Origin: Hahellaceae bacterium
GTDB taxonomy: Bacteria > Pseudomonadota > Gammaproteobacteria > Pseudomonadales > Oleiphilaceae
Length of the DNA stretch: 64,000 bases
Direction: 5' to 3'
Assembly (NCBI GenBank): GCA_024234575.1
Contig: JACKOB010000002.1
Span: 992,001-1,056,000, forward strand
Program-made: the position numbers and the translations under genes
The notes under the pieces: generated by a model
The model's input: the letters and a program-made list of their open reading frames with translations, nothing else
Told to the model about the DNA's origin: nothing
The model's database searches: none
Part shown: positions 42,844 through 51,463 of the stretch, piece by piece
Position numbering within the stretch: position 1 is the first letter of the stretch
Layout: each line of letters begins with the position of its first letter

Positions 42844-43548
42844 ATGATTTGCTTTGACGGCGTAGATAAGCACTATCCGGGCGGGCATGAAGCACTGTCG
42901 GATGTCAGCTTCGAAATTGGTCGTGGCGAAATGGTGTTTCTTACCGGTCACTCTGGCGCCGGAAAAAGTACCCTGCTTAAATTAATGATGCTGATGGAGC
43001 GACCATCCGCAGGTCGTATTGTGGTTGGCGGTCAGGAATTAACAACGATCCATCGACGTAAGATACCCTATTATCGTCGCCATATTGGCGTCGTGTTTCA
43101 GGATCACCAGCTGCTTTTTGATCGCACAGTATTTGACAACGTTGCCTTGCCGCTGGAAATATGCGGCACACCGCCGTTGGAAATAGGCCGGAGAGTGCGC
43201 GCCGCTCTCGATAAAGTCGGGCTATTGAAAAAAGAACGCGCATTGCCGATTCATTTGTCTGGTGGTGAGCAGCAACGGGTCGGTATTGCCCGTGCAGTGG
43301 TGAATAAACCCCCTTTATTGTTGGCAGATGAGCCCACAGGAAACCTCGACCCCAAGCTGTCGGCCGATATCATGCGGCTTTTTCAGCAATTCAGTCAGGT
43401 TGGGGTGACAGTGCTGGTGGCTTCGCACGACTTTGCGCTGATCTCTCACATGAATAAGCGATTACTGACCCTGGCAGATGGTCGGCTGGTGAGTGAATCC
43501 GCTGTTCCTCGGCCGATAAATTCCGGAGGCCGTTTTGAGCGAACATAG
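42844..43548 (+). CDS. ftsE: FtsE, cell division ATP-binding protein
   Basis: This 234-aa ABC ATPase works with FtsX at the septum to activate peptidoglycan hydrolases. Walker A is in TGHSGAGKSTLLKL, the signature in LSGGEQQRVGIARAVV and Walker B in LLLADEPTGNLD. The C-terminus is a little longer than usual (VSESAVPRPINSGGRFERT). It follows ftsY by 36 bases and overlaps ftsX by 14 bases. Confidence 0.97.
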   Translation: MICFDGVDKHYPGGHEALSDVSFEIGRGEMVFLTGHSGAGKSTLLKLMMLMERPSAGRIVVGGQELTTIHRRKIPYYRRHIGVVFQDHQLLFDRTVFDNVALPLEICGTPPLEIGRRVRAALDKVGLLKKERALPIHLSGGEQQRVGIARAVVNKPPLLLADEPTGNLDPKLSADIMRLFQQFSQVGVTVLVASHDFALISHMNKRLLTLADGRLVSESAVPRPINSGGRFERT

Positions 43549-44548
43549 CGCATCCAGAAACACAGAAAGAGCGGGGGCAAAGTCCGCGGTTAAAAAAGAC
43601 GCACAGGGGGCAACGAGTGCGTCTCAGGCACCGCTGCTAAAAAGCTATTTTCTCAATCATCGTAAAGTCGCAAAGCAGAGTGTGGTTCGACTATTTCGTC
43701 ACCCGGTGGCCACTTTGATGAACTGGCTGGTTATAGGTATTGCTATATCGTTTCCTGCGGCGTCATTATTATTGCTCGTTGATCTTGATGACGTTGCTGC
43801 CAACGTCAAGGATGGCAATCAAATTACGCTGTTCCTGAAGCCACAGATCAGTACCGCCGGTGGCGAGAAACTAACGCTATCATTAAGCCAGCACTCAAGC
43901 ATCGAGAAGGTTACGTTTATCGATAAAGACCAGGCTCTTTTGCAATTAAAAGATATCGCCGGTTTTGATGAAGCACTTGCACTGCTTGATGAAAATCCGC
44001 TCCCCGCGACTATTCTGGTGACGCCCTCGGCCTCTTTGGTGTCTGCGGAGCAAATTTCGAAACTGGGTCAAGAGTTAGGCGCCATGTCAGAGGTAGATCG
44101 TTTGCAAATGGATTTGGAGTGGGTGAAGCGATTGTTTGCCATTATGGATCTGGTTAGCCGGATTGTCGTTGTAGTTGGCTTTCTGTTTATTCTGGCGGTG
44201 ATGTTAGTAATCAGTAATACGATTCGGCTGGCGATAGAAAATCGCCGTAAAGAAATAACTGTGGTAAAACTGGTGGGTGGCACCGATAGCTTTGTCCGCA
44301 GACCGTTTCTCTATATGGGATTATGGTTTGGCGCAGGCGGCGCACTCATTGCGGCAGTGTTAATTGAGCTTGGCTTCGGCTGGCTCAATCAGTCAGTAGT
44401 GCCATTAGCTTCATCTTATGGCAGCACTTTTCGTTTATCCGGGCTGGGTGTCTTGTCGCTTCTGGCTTTGCTGGGAATTGGTATGTCCTTGGGGTGGCTG
44501 GGTGCGAGGCTGGCGGTAAGAAGGCATCTGCAAGGTATCGAACCCTGA
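43535..44548 (+). CDS. ftsX: FtsX, cell division membrane protein
   Basis: This 337-aa inner-membrane partner of FtsE has a basic N-terminal cytoplasmic tail of about 65 residues, one helix (LMNWLVIGIAISFPAASLLLL), a large periplasmic loop that binds hydrolase activators, and three C-terminal helices (IVVVVGFLFILAVMLVIS, MGLWFGAGGALIAAVLIEL, LGVLSLLALLGIGMSLGWLG). ENRRKEITVVKLVGGT is a conserved FtsX word. It ends about 380 bases before rpoH, the conserved order. Confidence 0.96.
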   Translation: MSEHSASRNTERAGAKSAVKKDAQGATSASQAPLLKSYFLNHRKVAKQSVVRLFRHPVATLMNWLVIGIAISFPAASLLLLVDLDDVAANVKDGNQITLFLKPQISTAGGEKLTLSLSQHSSIEKVTFIDKDQALLQLKDIAGFDEALALLDENPLPATILVTPSASLVSAEQISKLGQELGAMSEVDRLQMDLEWVKRLFAIMDLVSRIVVVVGFLFILAVMLVISNTIRLAIENRRKEITVVKLVGGTDSFVRRPFLYMGLWFGAGGALIAAVLIELGFGWLNQSVVPLASSYGSTFRLSGLGVLSLLALLGIGMSLGWLGARLAVRRHLQGIEP

Positions 44549-44925
44549 TGTTTTTAGTCGCGGTATTGAAGCCTGCAAGACTGCCTTAACGTAAATTAAC
44601 TTGCTTTCTGCACGTCCTGTTTTATATTTCTACCTCTATTTTTGAATTACATCACTATTATTCAAAAATTTAAGGATTTTTTATAAAATCGCCCTTGAAA
44701 TTGGCTCTATTACCCCAATGAATAAGGGTCATAATTATATAAAGCTACTTTGATGACGCGATAATTTGTTGATCGTAGGTAATTTTATCGAAGTAGCATT
44801 CGAATTTTTAAGTGAACTTTTTGTTCTTTTGATTGTCAAATAGCAGAGTATGTCATAGCCGTAGAATTAAAAAGCAACGGTCGTGACGCACGGTTTTGGC
44901 ATCAACAAATTTTGTGGAGGTTTAC
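44549..44925. other. rpoH upstream region
   Basis: This 377-base AT-rich gap holds the rpoH promoter(s). A close match to the heat-shock promoter (44694-44720) is present. The leader from there to the ATG would be about 200 bases and could fold; rpoH mRNAs are often thermosensors, but I cannot predict the fold by eye. No ftsX terminator is evident. Confidence 0.5.
44694..44720 (+). promoter_or_regulatory. Candidate sigma32-type promoter upstream of rpoH
   Basis: CCCTTGAA followed after 13 bases by CCCCAATG matches the heat-shock promoter consensus (CTTGAA, 13-17 bases, CCCCATnT) closely. It is about 205-230 bases before the rpoH start codon and on the same strand. If used, RpoH would activate its own gene. 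Confidence 0.55.
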
Positions 44926-45780
44926 ATGGGTACAAGCTTGCAGCCAGTGGATATGATGATTCCTGGGGCTAACCTTGAATCCTACATTCAAACGGTTAAC
45001 CGTATCCCTATTCTTACAGTAGAAGAAGAGCGAGCGCTGGCCGAAAGACTTCAGCAAGAAGGCGATCTTGAAGCTGCCCGAAGGCTGGTTATGTCGCACT
45101 TGAGATTTGTTGTGCATATTGCCAAAAGCTACGCAGGCTACGGGTTATCGCAATCTGACCTGATTCAGGAAGGCAATGTTGGCTTGATGAAGGCTGTAAA
45201 AAGGTTTAACCCAGAGTTTGGTGTCAGGCTAGTATCCTTTGCTGTGCACTGGATTAAAGCCGAGATTCATGAGTTTATCCTGCGTAATTGGCGAATTGTC
45301 AAAGTTGCTACCACCAAGGCGCAACGTAAGCTTTTCTTTAATCTGCGAAGTGCCAAGAAGCGTTTGGGATGGCTTAATAATGCCGAAGTCAATGCGGTTG
45401 CTGAAGATTTGGGTGTAGAGCCAAAAACTGTTCGGGAAATGGAAGGCAGATTAAGCGCCTATGATGCTGCGTTTGACGCAGGTGCAGATGATGATGACGA
45501 GAAGGCGTATCAGTCACCTGCATACTATTTAGAGGACAAGCGTTACGATCCGGCTGTGCAGATTGAAAAGAGCAATTGGACCGAAGACTCAAACTCCCGT
45601 TTGCACGAGGCATTGCATGAGCTGGATGAGCGCAGCCAGGACATACTGCGCGAGCGTTGGCTAAACGAAGGCAAGTCGACTTTGCATGATCTTGCCGCTA
45701 AATATGGCGTATCAGCTGAAAGAATACGTCAGCTGGAAAAGAACGCAATGAAGAAAGTGCGGGTGATGATGGAAGCGTAA
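44926..45780 (+). CDS. rpoH: RNA polymerase heat-shock sigma factor (sigma32)
   Basis: This 284-aa sigma factor directs heat-shock transcription. Region 2 reads [43 protein letters not shown] and [21 protein letters not shown]; the RpoH box [13 protein letters not shown] follows; region 4 ends with [22 protein letters not shown]. The start at 44926 is set by GTGGAGG nine bases upstream; an earlier TTG is rejected. The gene follows ftsYEX, as in most gammaproteobacteria, and has its own terminator. Confidence 0.97.
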   Translation: MGTSLQPVDMMIPGANLESYIQTVNRIPILTVEEERALAERLQQEGDLEAARRLVMSHLRFVVHIAKSYAGYGLSQSDLIQEGNVGLMKAVKRFNPEFGVRLVSFAVHWIKAEIHEFILRNWRIVKVATTKAQRKLFFNLRSAKKRLGWLNNAEVNAVAEDLGVEPKTVREMEGRLSAYDAAFDAGADDDDEKAYQSPAYYLEDKRYDPAVQIEKSNWTEDSNSRLHEALHELDERSQDILRERWLNEGKSTLHDLAAKYGVSAERIRQLEKNAMKKVRVMMEA

Positions 45781-45798
45781 GCGGCCAGCGTTATCCTG

Positions 45799-45824
45799 AA
45801 AACCGCCAGCAGGCGGTTTTTTTT
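45799..45824 (+). terminator. Terminator of rpoH
   Basis: Stem AAAACCGCC/GGCGGTTTT with loop AGCA and a run of T, about 20 bases after the rpoH stop. Confidence 0.9.
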
Positions 45825-45920
45825 CATCTAAAGAAAAGTAAAAAGGTTGCCCAATCATCAGGTGTTATCGAATTGGTAATAAACGTTAGAGTTTGGGCTG
45901 GCGTAAAAGGAATGTTATTT

Positions 45921-46826
45921 ATGAAAGAGTATCACCAAGTCGCTTTTATCGGTGTGGGGCTGATGGGAAAGCCGATGGTAGCCAATTTGATTGAAGCTGG
46001 ATACCAGCTGAGGTTGTGGAATCGAACGCGAGAGAAAGCCAACTTTTTTGCTGGCAGGGCCTTTATTGCAGAAACCGCGCATGCTGCAGTAAAAGGTGCC
46101 ACGATAATCATTACGATGTTAGAGAATGGCTCGGTCGTTGATGACGTTTTATACCAAAGTGGTGCGATAAATGAAGCAAGCGAAGGTAGTATTGTCATTG
46201 ATATGAGTTCGATATCGCCAAAGTTGGCCAAAGTACACGCGCATCTGTGCAAAGAGCGAGGCGTGGGCTATCTCGATGCACCTGTGTCAGGGGGAACCGT
46301 TGGTGCGGCGGCCAGAACGCTGTCAATCATGGCGGGCGGCGAAACGCGAGAGTTTAACCGCTGCAAGGATGTGCTGGAAGTGCTAGGGCGGCCAATTCAT
46401 ATTGGTCCTGTTGGAACGGGGCAAGTAGCTAAGCTGGCAAATCAGGCCATTGTTGGCATTACCATTGGCGCTGTTAGCGAAGCCCTGCTTTTGGCCGCAA
46501 AGAGTGGTGCAGATCCTGCGGCGGTGCGTGAAGCATTGCTGGGTGGGTTTGCTGGCAGTAAAATTCTCGAGTTGCATGGGCAGAGAATGTTAGACCGTAA
46601 TTTTATACCGGGGGCGACTGCACGGGTGCAACTGAAAGACCTTAGAACCATTTTAGATGAAGCGGAAGACAATGGCCTGCAGTTACCGCTTTCACAGTGT
46701 GTCTATAAAGAGTACGAAGCATTGGTCGCTGCCGGTCATGAAAATGTTGACCATAGCGGGCTGTTGCTGCATATCGAGGCTTTGAATGAATTTATGCTTG
46801 ATGCCGGAGCCGTACTAAAAAACTAG
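45921..46826 (+). CDS. NAD(P)-dependent beta-hydroxyacid dehydrogenase (tartronate-semialdehyde reductase type)
   Basis: This 301-aa enzyme has a Rossmann start VAFIGVGLMGKPMVANLI, the substrate motif LDAPVSGGTVGAAARTLSIM, the catalytic Lys in GTGQVAKLANQAIVG, and KDLRTILDEAEDNGLQLPL. This is the GarR/GlxR/3-hydroxyisobutyrate dehydrogenase family. The next gene is a hydroxypyruvate isomerase 17 bases away; together they suggest conversion of hydroxypyruvate via tartronate semialdehyde to glycerate. The glyoxylate carboligase that usually joins them is absent here. Start MKEYHQVAFIG is chosen over an in-frame ATG at 45912. Confidence 0.88.
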   Translation: MKEYHQVAFIGVGLMGKPMVANLIEAGYQLRLWNRTREKANFFAGRAFIAETAHAAVKGATIIITMLENGSVVDDVLYQSGAINEASEGSIVIDMSSISPKLAKVHAHLCKERGVGYLDAPVSGGTVGAAARTLSIMAGGETREFNRCKDVLEVLGRPIHIGPVGTGQVAKLANQAIVGITIGAVSEALLLAAKSGADPAAVREALLGGFAGSKILELHGQRMLDRNFIPGATARVQLKDLRTILDEAEDNGLQLPLSQCVYKEYEALVAAGHENVDHSGLLLHIEALNEFMLDAGAVLKN

Positions 46827-46843
46827 AATCGGAGAAATTTACG

Positions 46844-47632
46844 ATGCCAAAATTTGCGGCAAACCTATCCATGCTGTTTACAGAGCTGCCTTTTTTGGAA
46901 AGGTTTTCTGCTGCCAGGCAGGCGGGATTTGATGGTGTAGAGTATCTGTTTCCGTACGACTGGCCTATTTCCGATCTGCAAGACCGCCTGCAAAGAAGTC
47001 AGTTGCAACAAGTCCTTTTCAATCTGCCACCTGGCGACTGGGAAGGTGGAGAGCGTGGTATTGCCTGTCACCCAGACCGGCAAGATGAGTTCCGGTCTGG
47101 GGTTGAGTTGGCGATTAAATACGCAAAAGCACTGGGTTGTTCGCAGCTTAATTGCTTGTCTGGAATTGCGCCGGTTGATGCCGATAAAGCACTTATCGAA
47201 TCAACGTTGGTGCAAAATATAAATTATGCAGCGCAGCGTTTGGCTCGTGAGAACATACGGTTGATGGTCGAAGCGATAAACTCTCGCGTTGATATACCTG
47301 GCTTCTGGCTAGACACAAGCGCAAAGGTCGTTGACTTAATTAAGCGGTTAGGTACAGACAATGCTTATTTACAGTTTGATATTTACCATGCGCAGATTAT
47401 GCATGGCGATATTTTGCGCCATATCAGCAAATACCTGGGCACTATCGGTCATATTCAGTTTGCCGACAATCCTGGTCGCCACGAGCCTGGTACAGGTGAG
47501 CTTAATTTCCGGTCAATATTTAAAGCGTTGGATGAAATGGGTTATAGGGGCTGGGTGAGTGCGGAATATCGGCCAAAATTAACAACCCTAGAGAGTTTGA
47601 GGTGGTTTGACCCTAGTATTACAGCATCGTAA
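46844..47632 (+). CDS. Hydroxypyruvate isomerase family protein
   Basis: This 262-aa TIM-barrel protein matches the Hyi/OtnI family: KFAANLSMLFTELPFLERF, FDGVEYLFPYDWP, FNLPPGDWEGGERGIACHP, LMVEAINSRVDIPGFWL, FDIYHAQIMHGD and HIQFADNPGRHEPGTGEL. Metal ligands (two Glu, one Asp, one His) are present in those words. It should interconvert hydroxypyruvate and tartronate semialdehyde, feeding the reductase encoded just upstream. Confidence 0.92.
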   Translation: MPKFAANLSMLFTELPFLERFSAARQAGFDGVEYLFPYDWPISDLQDRLQRSQLQQVLFNLPPGDWEGGERGIACHPDRQDEFRSGVELAIKYAKALGCSQLNCLSGIAPVDADKALIESTLVQNINYAAQRLARENIRLMVEAINSRVDIPGFWLDTSAKVVDLIKRLGTDNAYLQFDIYHAQIMHGDILRHISKYLGTIGHIQFADNPGRHEPGTGELNFRSIFKALDEMGYRGWVSAEYRPKLTTLESLRWFDPSITAS

Positions 47633-47711
47633 TTTGCGCGCAGACATCCATCACTTAAGCTGTAGATTCTTCTCACACGTAATAAAGTAACCCTTTACCG
47701 AGGTAGCATAA

Positions 47712-48518
47712 ATGAGTTGGTGGGGCAAAGTTCTGGGTGGAGCTTTCGGCTTTGCGGCAGGGGGGCCGTTGGGTGCACTTTTAGGTGCAGCCCTTGGTCA
47801 CAGCTTCGATAAAGGTGTTAATCAATCTTCACTTGGTTGGGATGAAGGCAGCCAGGAGAGAATACAGACATCGTTCTTTACGGCTACTTTTTCTGTTATG
47901 GGGCATATTGCCAAGGCTGATGGCAAGGTAACCCGGGATGAGATAAAACTGGCAGAAGAAATTATTCGCCAGATGAACCTGAATGACGAACAGGCGAAGG
48001 CGGCGAAAGCTTTATTTGGTGAAGGGAAGGCCGATGACTTTGATTTGTTGTCTGTCGTCAATCAATTCCGCCAGGAGTGCCACCGTCGAGTTAATCTCAT
48101 TCGAATGTTTCTGGAAATTCAGATTGGTACGGCGTTAGCGGATGGTGAGCTGCACCCTACAGAGCATCATATCTTGCAGATCATTTCAGAAAACTTAGGC
48201 ATAGGGCGCTTCGACTTCGATCGTATTCTGGCCATGGTTATCGCGCAAAGACGTTTCACTGCAGATGGTTTCCGGCAATCATCCGCGGGAGTGCCGCCTA
48301 CGCGTGACCATCTCAAAGAAGCTTATCAGGCGCTGGGTGTGTCGCCTCAGGTATCGGATGCTGAAGTTAAGAAAGCGTATCGGCGTCTACTTAGCCAGCA
48401 TCACCCGGATAAGCTTGTCGCGAAGGGCTTACCGGAAGAAATGATGAAATTAGCGAACGAGAAAACTCATGAAATACGAGCGGCTTATGAGTTGATCATG
48501 AAGGCGAGAAAAGATTAA
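47712..48518 (+). CDS. djlA: DjlA-like membrane-anchored co-chaperone
   Basis: This 268-aa protein has a Gly-rich N-terminal membrane segment (residues 6-30, KVLGGAFGFAAGGPLGALLG), a TerB-like helical domain (about 52-185, FSVMGHIAKADGKVTRDEI), and a C-terminal J domain with HPD in LSQHHPDKLVAK. DjlA stimulates DnaK at the membrane. The architecture and length match DjlA proteins. Confidence 0.92.
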   Translation: MSWWGKVLGGAFGFAAGGPLGALLGAALGHSFDKGVNQSSLGWDEGSQERIQTSFFTATFSVMGHIAKADGKVTRDEIKLAEEIIRQMNLNDEQAKAAKALFGEGKADDFDLLSVVNQFRQECHRRVNLIRMFLEIQIGTALADGELHPTEHHILQIISENLGIGRFDFDRILAMVIAQRRFTADGFRQSSAGVPPTRDHLKEAYQALGVSPQVSDAEVKKAYRRLLSQHHPDKLVAKGLPEEMMKLANEKTHEIRAAYELIMKARKD

Positions 48519-48564
48519 TTTTTCTTCCAAAACCATAAATTGTCAGACTATGTTGGTGCTATAA

Positions 48565-49242
48565 ATGCGAATATTAGTGATAGAAGATGACCAGGAAGTT
48601 GGAAATTATCTGGTGAAAGGGCTGAAAGAAAGTGATCACGTAGTTGATTATGCCGCAGATGGAAAAGAAGGCTTTATGCTAGCGGCGAGTGAAAATTATG
48701 ACGTAATGATCATTGATAGAATGCTGCCTGGAATGGATGGCCTGAGTATTATCAAAGGTGTGCGGGCAGCAGGCAACCAGACGCCGGTGCTTATTCTAAG
48801 CGCTTTGGGTGAAGTGGATGACCGTGTCGAGGGGTTACGAGGTGGTGGTGATGATTATCTTACCAAGCCTTTTTCATTTTCCGAGTTGCTGGCGCGGTTG
48901 GAAGTTTTGGTTCGACGTGCGAAACAATCCAGTGAAACTGAAACAGAACTGCATGTAGCTGATCTGGAAATGGATTTGCTGGCGAGAACAGTGAAGCGAA
49001 AAGGTGAAGAAATTGATCTTCAACCAAGAGAGTTTCGTCTTCTCGAGTATCTGGTGCGTCACGCAGGGCAAGTCGTTACCCGCACAATGCTGCTGGAAAA
49101 TGTCTGGGATTATCATTTCGATCCGCAAACCAACGTAATCGATGTGCACATAAGCCGCTTGCGCTCGAAGATTGACAAAGGATTTGATAGTCCTTTGCTG
49201 CATACTGTTCGCGGGGCTGGATACTCATTACGTGAAAGTTAA
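48565..49242 (+). CDS. OmpR-family response regulator
   Basis: This 225-aa regulator has a receiver with acidic pair in VIEDDQE (residues 8-9), phospho-Asp51 (MIIDRMLPGMDG), Lys101 (YLTKPFSF), and a winged-helix DNA-binding domain (LQPREFRLLEYLVRHAGQVV, VIDVHISRLRSKID). It overlaps the sensor kinase gene downstream by 11 bases, so the two form a system. The sequence is most like CopR/IrlR-type metal or envelope-stress regulators, but the signal cannot be assigned. Confidence 0.93.
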   Translation: MRILVIEDDQEVGNYLVKGLKESDHVVDYAADGKEGFMLAASENYDVMIIDRMLPGMDGLSIIKGVRAAGNQTPVLILSALGEVDDRVEGLRGGGDDYLTKPFSFSELLARLEVLVRRAKQSSETETELHVADLEMDLLARTVKRKGEEIDLQPREFRLLEYLVRHAGQVVTRTMLLENVWDYHFDPQTNVIDVHISRLRSKIDKGFDSPLLHTVRGAGYSLRES

Positions 49243-50680
49243 TCGCCTGATCAGGACATCGACGTTTCAGTTAGCGCTGGTTTATATGGCGTTGTTTGCC
49301 ACATCTGTGTTCATTTTGCTTGGGTTTATATACTGGGCAACAGCCGGTTACATGGCTGATCAGACGGATGAGACGATTGAGGCCGAAGTGTTGGGTTTGG
49401 CGGAGCAATACCAGCGTCATGGGCTGAATGGCCTCGTCAGTGTGATCAGGGAGCGGGTAAACAGAGATCCCAATGGTAAGTCAATCTACCTTTTTACTGC
49501 CCGTAATCAGGTAAAGCTAGCAGGTAACCTTGATCAGTGGCCGGCCGAAGTTCTTGAAAAAGACGGATGGATAAACTTTATTATTCCCGGTGGTAAAAAC
49601 GCAACAGGTAAAAGGCTAATCCGGGGGCGGGTTTTTATTGTCCAGCGAGAGTTGAGTTTATTGGTTGGCCGTGATGTAGAAGAGCTCATGACCGTGAAGC
49701 GGCTGATTGAAAGAGCTTTTACCTGGGGTATGGCGATGACTTTGGCCCTGGCGTTAATTGGTGGTCTGATGATGACCCGCAGCACTGTGCGGCGAATTGA
49801 AATGATTAACGCAACAAGCCGGCGGATCATGAATGGCAACCTCGGATTGCGTATTCCTACACGAGGAACCCACGATGATTTTGACCAGTTGGCTGAAAAT
49901 CTTAACCTCATGCTCGATAGAATTGTGCAATTAATGGAAGGTGTTCGTCATGTATCCGACAATATTGCACATGACCTGAAGACGCCTTTGACCAGATTAA
50001 AAAACCAGCTGGAGACGACACTTTTGGTTGTGAAGTCACCGGAGGGGCAGGAGCAAGTGAGCAAAGCCTTGGCAGAGGCAGATCAAATGCTGGGCACCTT
50101 TAATGCACTGTTGCGAATTGCCCGACTGGAATCGGGGGGCAAACTCTCACATGCCGTCGATGTAAATCTGCAAAGCTTAATTGAAGATGCTGTTGATTTT
50201 TACGAAGTGTTAGCAGAAGAAAAGCAGCAAAGTATTCATTTTATTGTCGAAGGGAACTGTACGGTATGGGGTGATAAAGACTTATTGTTTCAAGCAGTCA
50301 GTAATTTAATAGATAACGCCATTAAATATACCCAGGTTGGTGGGCGAGTTGATATCTCCCTTAAATCGGATGAGGCTTGTTCGTTAGTAACTTTATCTGT
50401 TGGGGATAATGGTATTGGCATTCCTGCTGAAGAGCGTGACAAAGTGTTTCAGCGATTTTACAGGGTGGCGAAAAGCAGATCAGAGCCCGGAAATGGTCTA
50501 GGATTAAGTCTGGTTGCTGCAATATTTGATTTGCACGAAGCATCTATATCATTACACGACAATCAGCCAGGATTGCGCGTCGAGATAAGTTTTAAGGTAA
50601 AAAAATCAGAAAAAAATCGCTTGGTTGGTAAGAAGGCTGTCGGTACTAATACGCTTGAGATACTGCCAGCGAAGAAGTGA
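49232..50680 (+). CDS. Sensor histidine kinase, partner of the OmpR-family regulator
   Basis: This 482-aa inner-membrane kinase has two helices (about residues 10-32, LALVYMALFATSVFILLGFIY; about 165-185, GMAMTLALALIGGLMMT), a periplasmic sensor of about 130 residues, a HAMP linker, the phospho-His in NIAHDLKTPLTRL (about residue 247), and an ATPase domain with SNLIDNAIKYT, VGDNGIGIP and GNGLGLSL. The GTG at 49232 is inside the end of the regulator gene; a longer upstream start would overlap it far more. Confidence 0.93.
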   Translation: MKVNRLIRTSTFQLALVYMALFATSVFILLGFIYWATAGYMADQTDETIEAEVLGLAEQYQRHGLNGLVSVIRERVNRDPNGKSIYLFTARNQVKLAGNLDQWPAEVLEKDGWINFIIPGGKNATGKRLIRGRVFIVQRELSLLVGRDVEELMTVKRLIERAFTWGMAMTLALALIGGLMMTRSTVRRIEMINATSRRIMNGNLGLRIPTRGTHDDFDQLAENLNLMLDRIVQLMEGVRHVSDNIAHDLKTPLTRLKNQLETTLLVVKSPEGQEQVSKALAEADQMLGTFNALLRIARLESGGKLSHAVDVNLQSLIEDAVDFYEVLAEEKQQSIHFIVEGNCTVWGDKDLLFQAVSNLIDNAIKYTQVGGRVDISLKSDEACSLVTLSVGDNGIGIPAEERDKVFQRFYRVAKSRSEPGNGLGLSLVAAIFDLHEASISLHDNQPGLRVEISFKVKKSEKNRLVGKKAVGTNTLEILPAKK

Positions 50681-50714
50681 AAGGAAAGTCCACGAGGTGG
50701 GCTTTCCTTTTAGT
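50680..50714. terminator. Bidirectional terminator between the kinase and the small coiled-coil gene
   Basis: A 14-bp stem (AAAGGAAAG with one wobble, then CCAC/GTGG) with a GAG loop followed by TTTT lies between convergent genes at 50680 and 50720. Confidence 0.85.
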
Positions 50715-50719
50715 GTAAA

Positions 50720-51019
50720 TTACTTACCCAGCAACCCTTTAACAGACGTCAATGCCGCTTTTGCTGGAGTGAGAGCAAAGTTGACGGTATCAGTAACCGT
50801 GTTTTCAATTTTAGCAATCAGGCGTTCTGCCTGAACTTTTCTTGCATCGATACGGGCTTGAATACTGTCCAGTTCGCCTTTCATTTTGGTTTGCTCATTC
50901 AGCACAAAAGCAATACAAGTATGGCGGTTGAATTGGTCGGTAATACCCATTTCGCCCAATTGAAAGCCGATGTTGTCCAGCTGAGATAATGCCTTATCGG
51001 CTAGCTTATTTAATTTCAT
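50720..51019 (-). CDS. Small helical protein of unknown function
   Basis: This 99-aa protein is predicted to be nearly all helix: residues 1-40 are an amphipathic helix (KLADKALSQLDNIGFQLGEMG), 45-72 a coiled coil (TKMKGELDSIQARIDARKVQ), and 75-97 another helix ending AALTSVKGLLG. It has no signal or membrane segment. It is a single gene with a ribosome site (AAAGGGGCC) before the ATG. No family is recognised, and the size and helix pattern are reminiscent of phasin-like or stress small proteins only in a general way. Confidence 0.7.
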   Translation of the reverse strand: MKLNKLADKALSQLDNIGFQLGEMGITDQFNRHTCIAFVLNEQTKMKGELDSIQARIDARKVQAERLIAKIENTVTDTVNFALTPAKAALTSVKGLLGK

Positions 51020-51236
51020 ATATTGGCCCCTTTAATTCGAGTCGGTCGTGAACAGTTTTGATTGTCTGTTTACGACGATTTAGCATGTAAAATTAGTTCA
51101 AAAAATGATCGGAAACGATACAGATGAAATTTAGAAAGAACAACCTAAATTTTGCATAGTTATCGTCTTTAAGCTTAAAGAAGATTTTATGTATTTATTA
51201 AAAAGAGGTAATCGCCAAGACATGTTTTGGATAGGT

Positions 51237-51381
51237 TTGCTGCTTTAGTATTTGTGTTACCAAAGCAGCAATAGCGGGAGAGTAGCGATTGCGTCGTTGG
51301 TACTGTGCTTACTAAGTTTAGGTTATTGTTCCCTCCAAATGGTATTAACCGCGCCCCGCTAGATAAGTGGGGCTTTTTTTT
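51237..51381 (+). ncRNA. Candidate small RNA ending in an orphan terminator
   Basis: Two strong structures lie about 80 bases apart: stem TTGCTGCTTT/AAAGCAGCAA with a 15-base loop, and a GC-rich terminator with eight T. No coding gene on this strand ends here: the only upstream plus-strand gene stops at 50680 with its own terminator. The 5' end is not determined; a possible -35 TTGCAT lies near 51152. I could not match it to a known RNA. It could also be a leader-type terminator for greB (the ATG is 82 bases later). Confidence 0.4.
51353..51381 (+). terminator. Orphan intrinsic terminator
   Basis: Stem GCCCCGC/GTGGGGC, loop TAGATAA, followed by eight T. It is upstream of greB and not downstream of any plus-strand coding gene. 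Confidence 0.9.
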
Positions 51382-51463
51382 ATCTAAAACATGTAAAATT
51401 TGATAGATTAAGCTTCTTTATTCATTTATATACCGAGCAATTCGGTTGCTAAAAAGAGATATT

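Larger units (their letters stand above)
51020..51463. other. Intergenic region with orphan hairpins, probable small RNA
   Basis: This 444-base gap lies between a minus-strand gene and greB. It contains a perfect 10-bp hairpin at 51237-51271 and a strong intrinsic terminator at 51353-51381, neither of which belongs to a flanking gene on the plus strand. The parts before 51180 are AT-rich and featureless to me. Confidence 0.6.
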
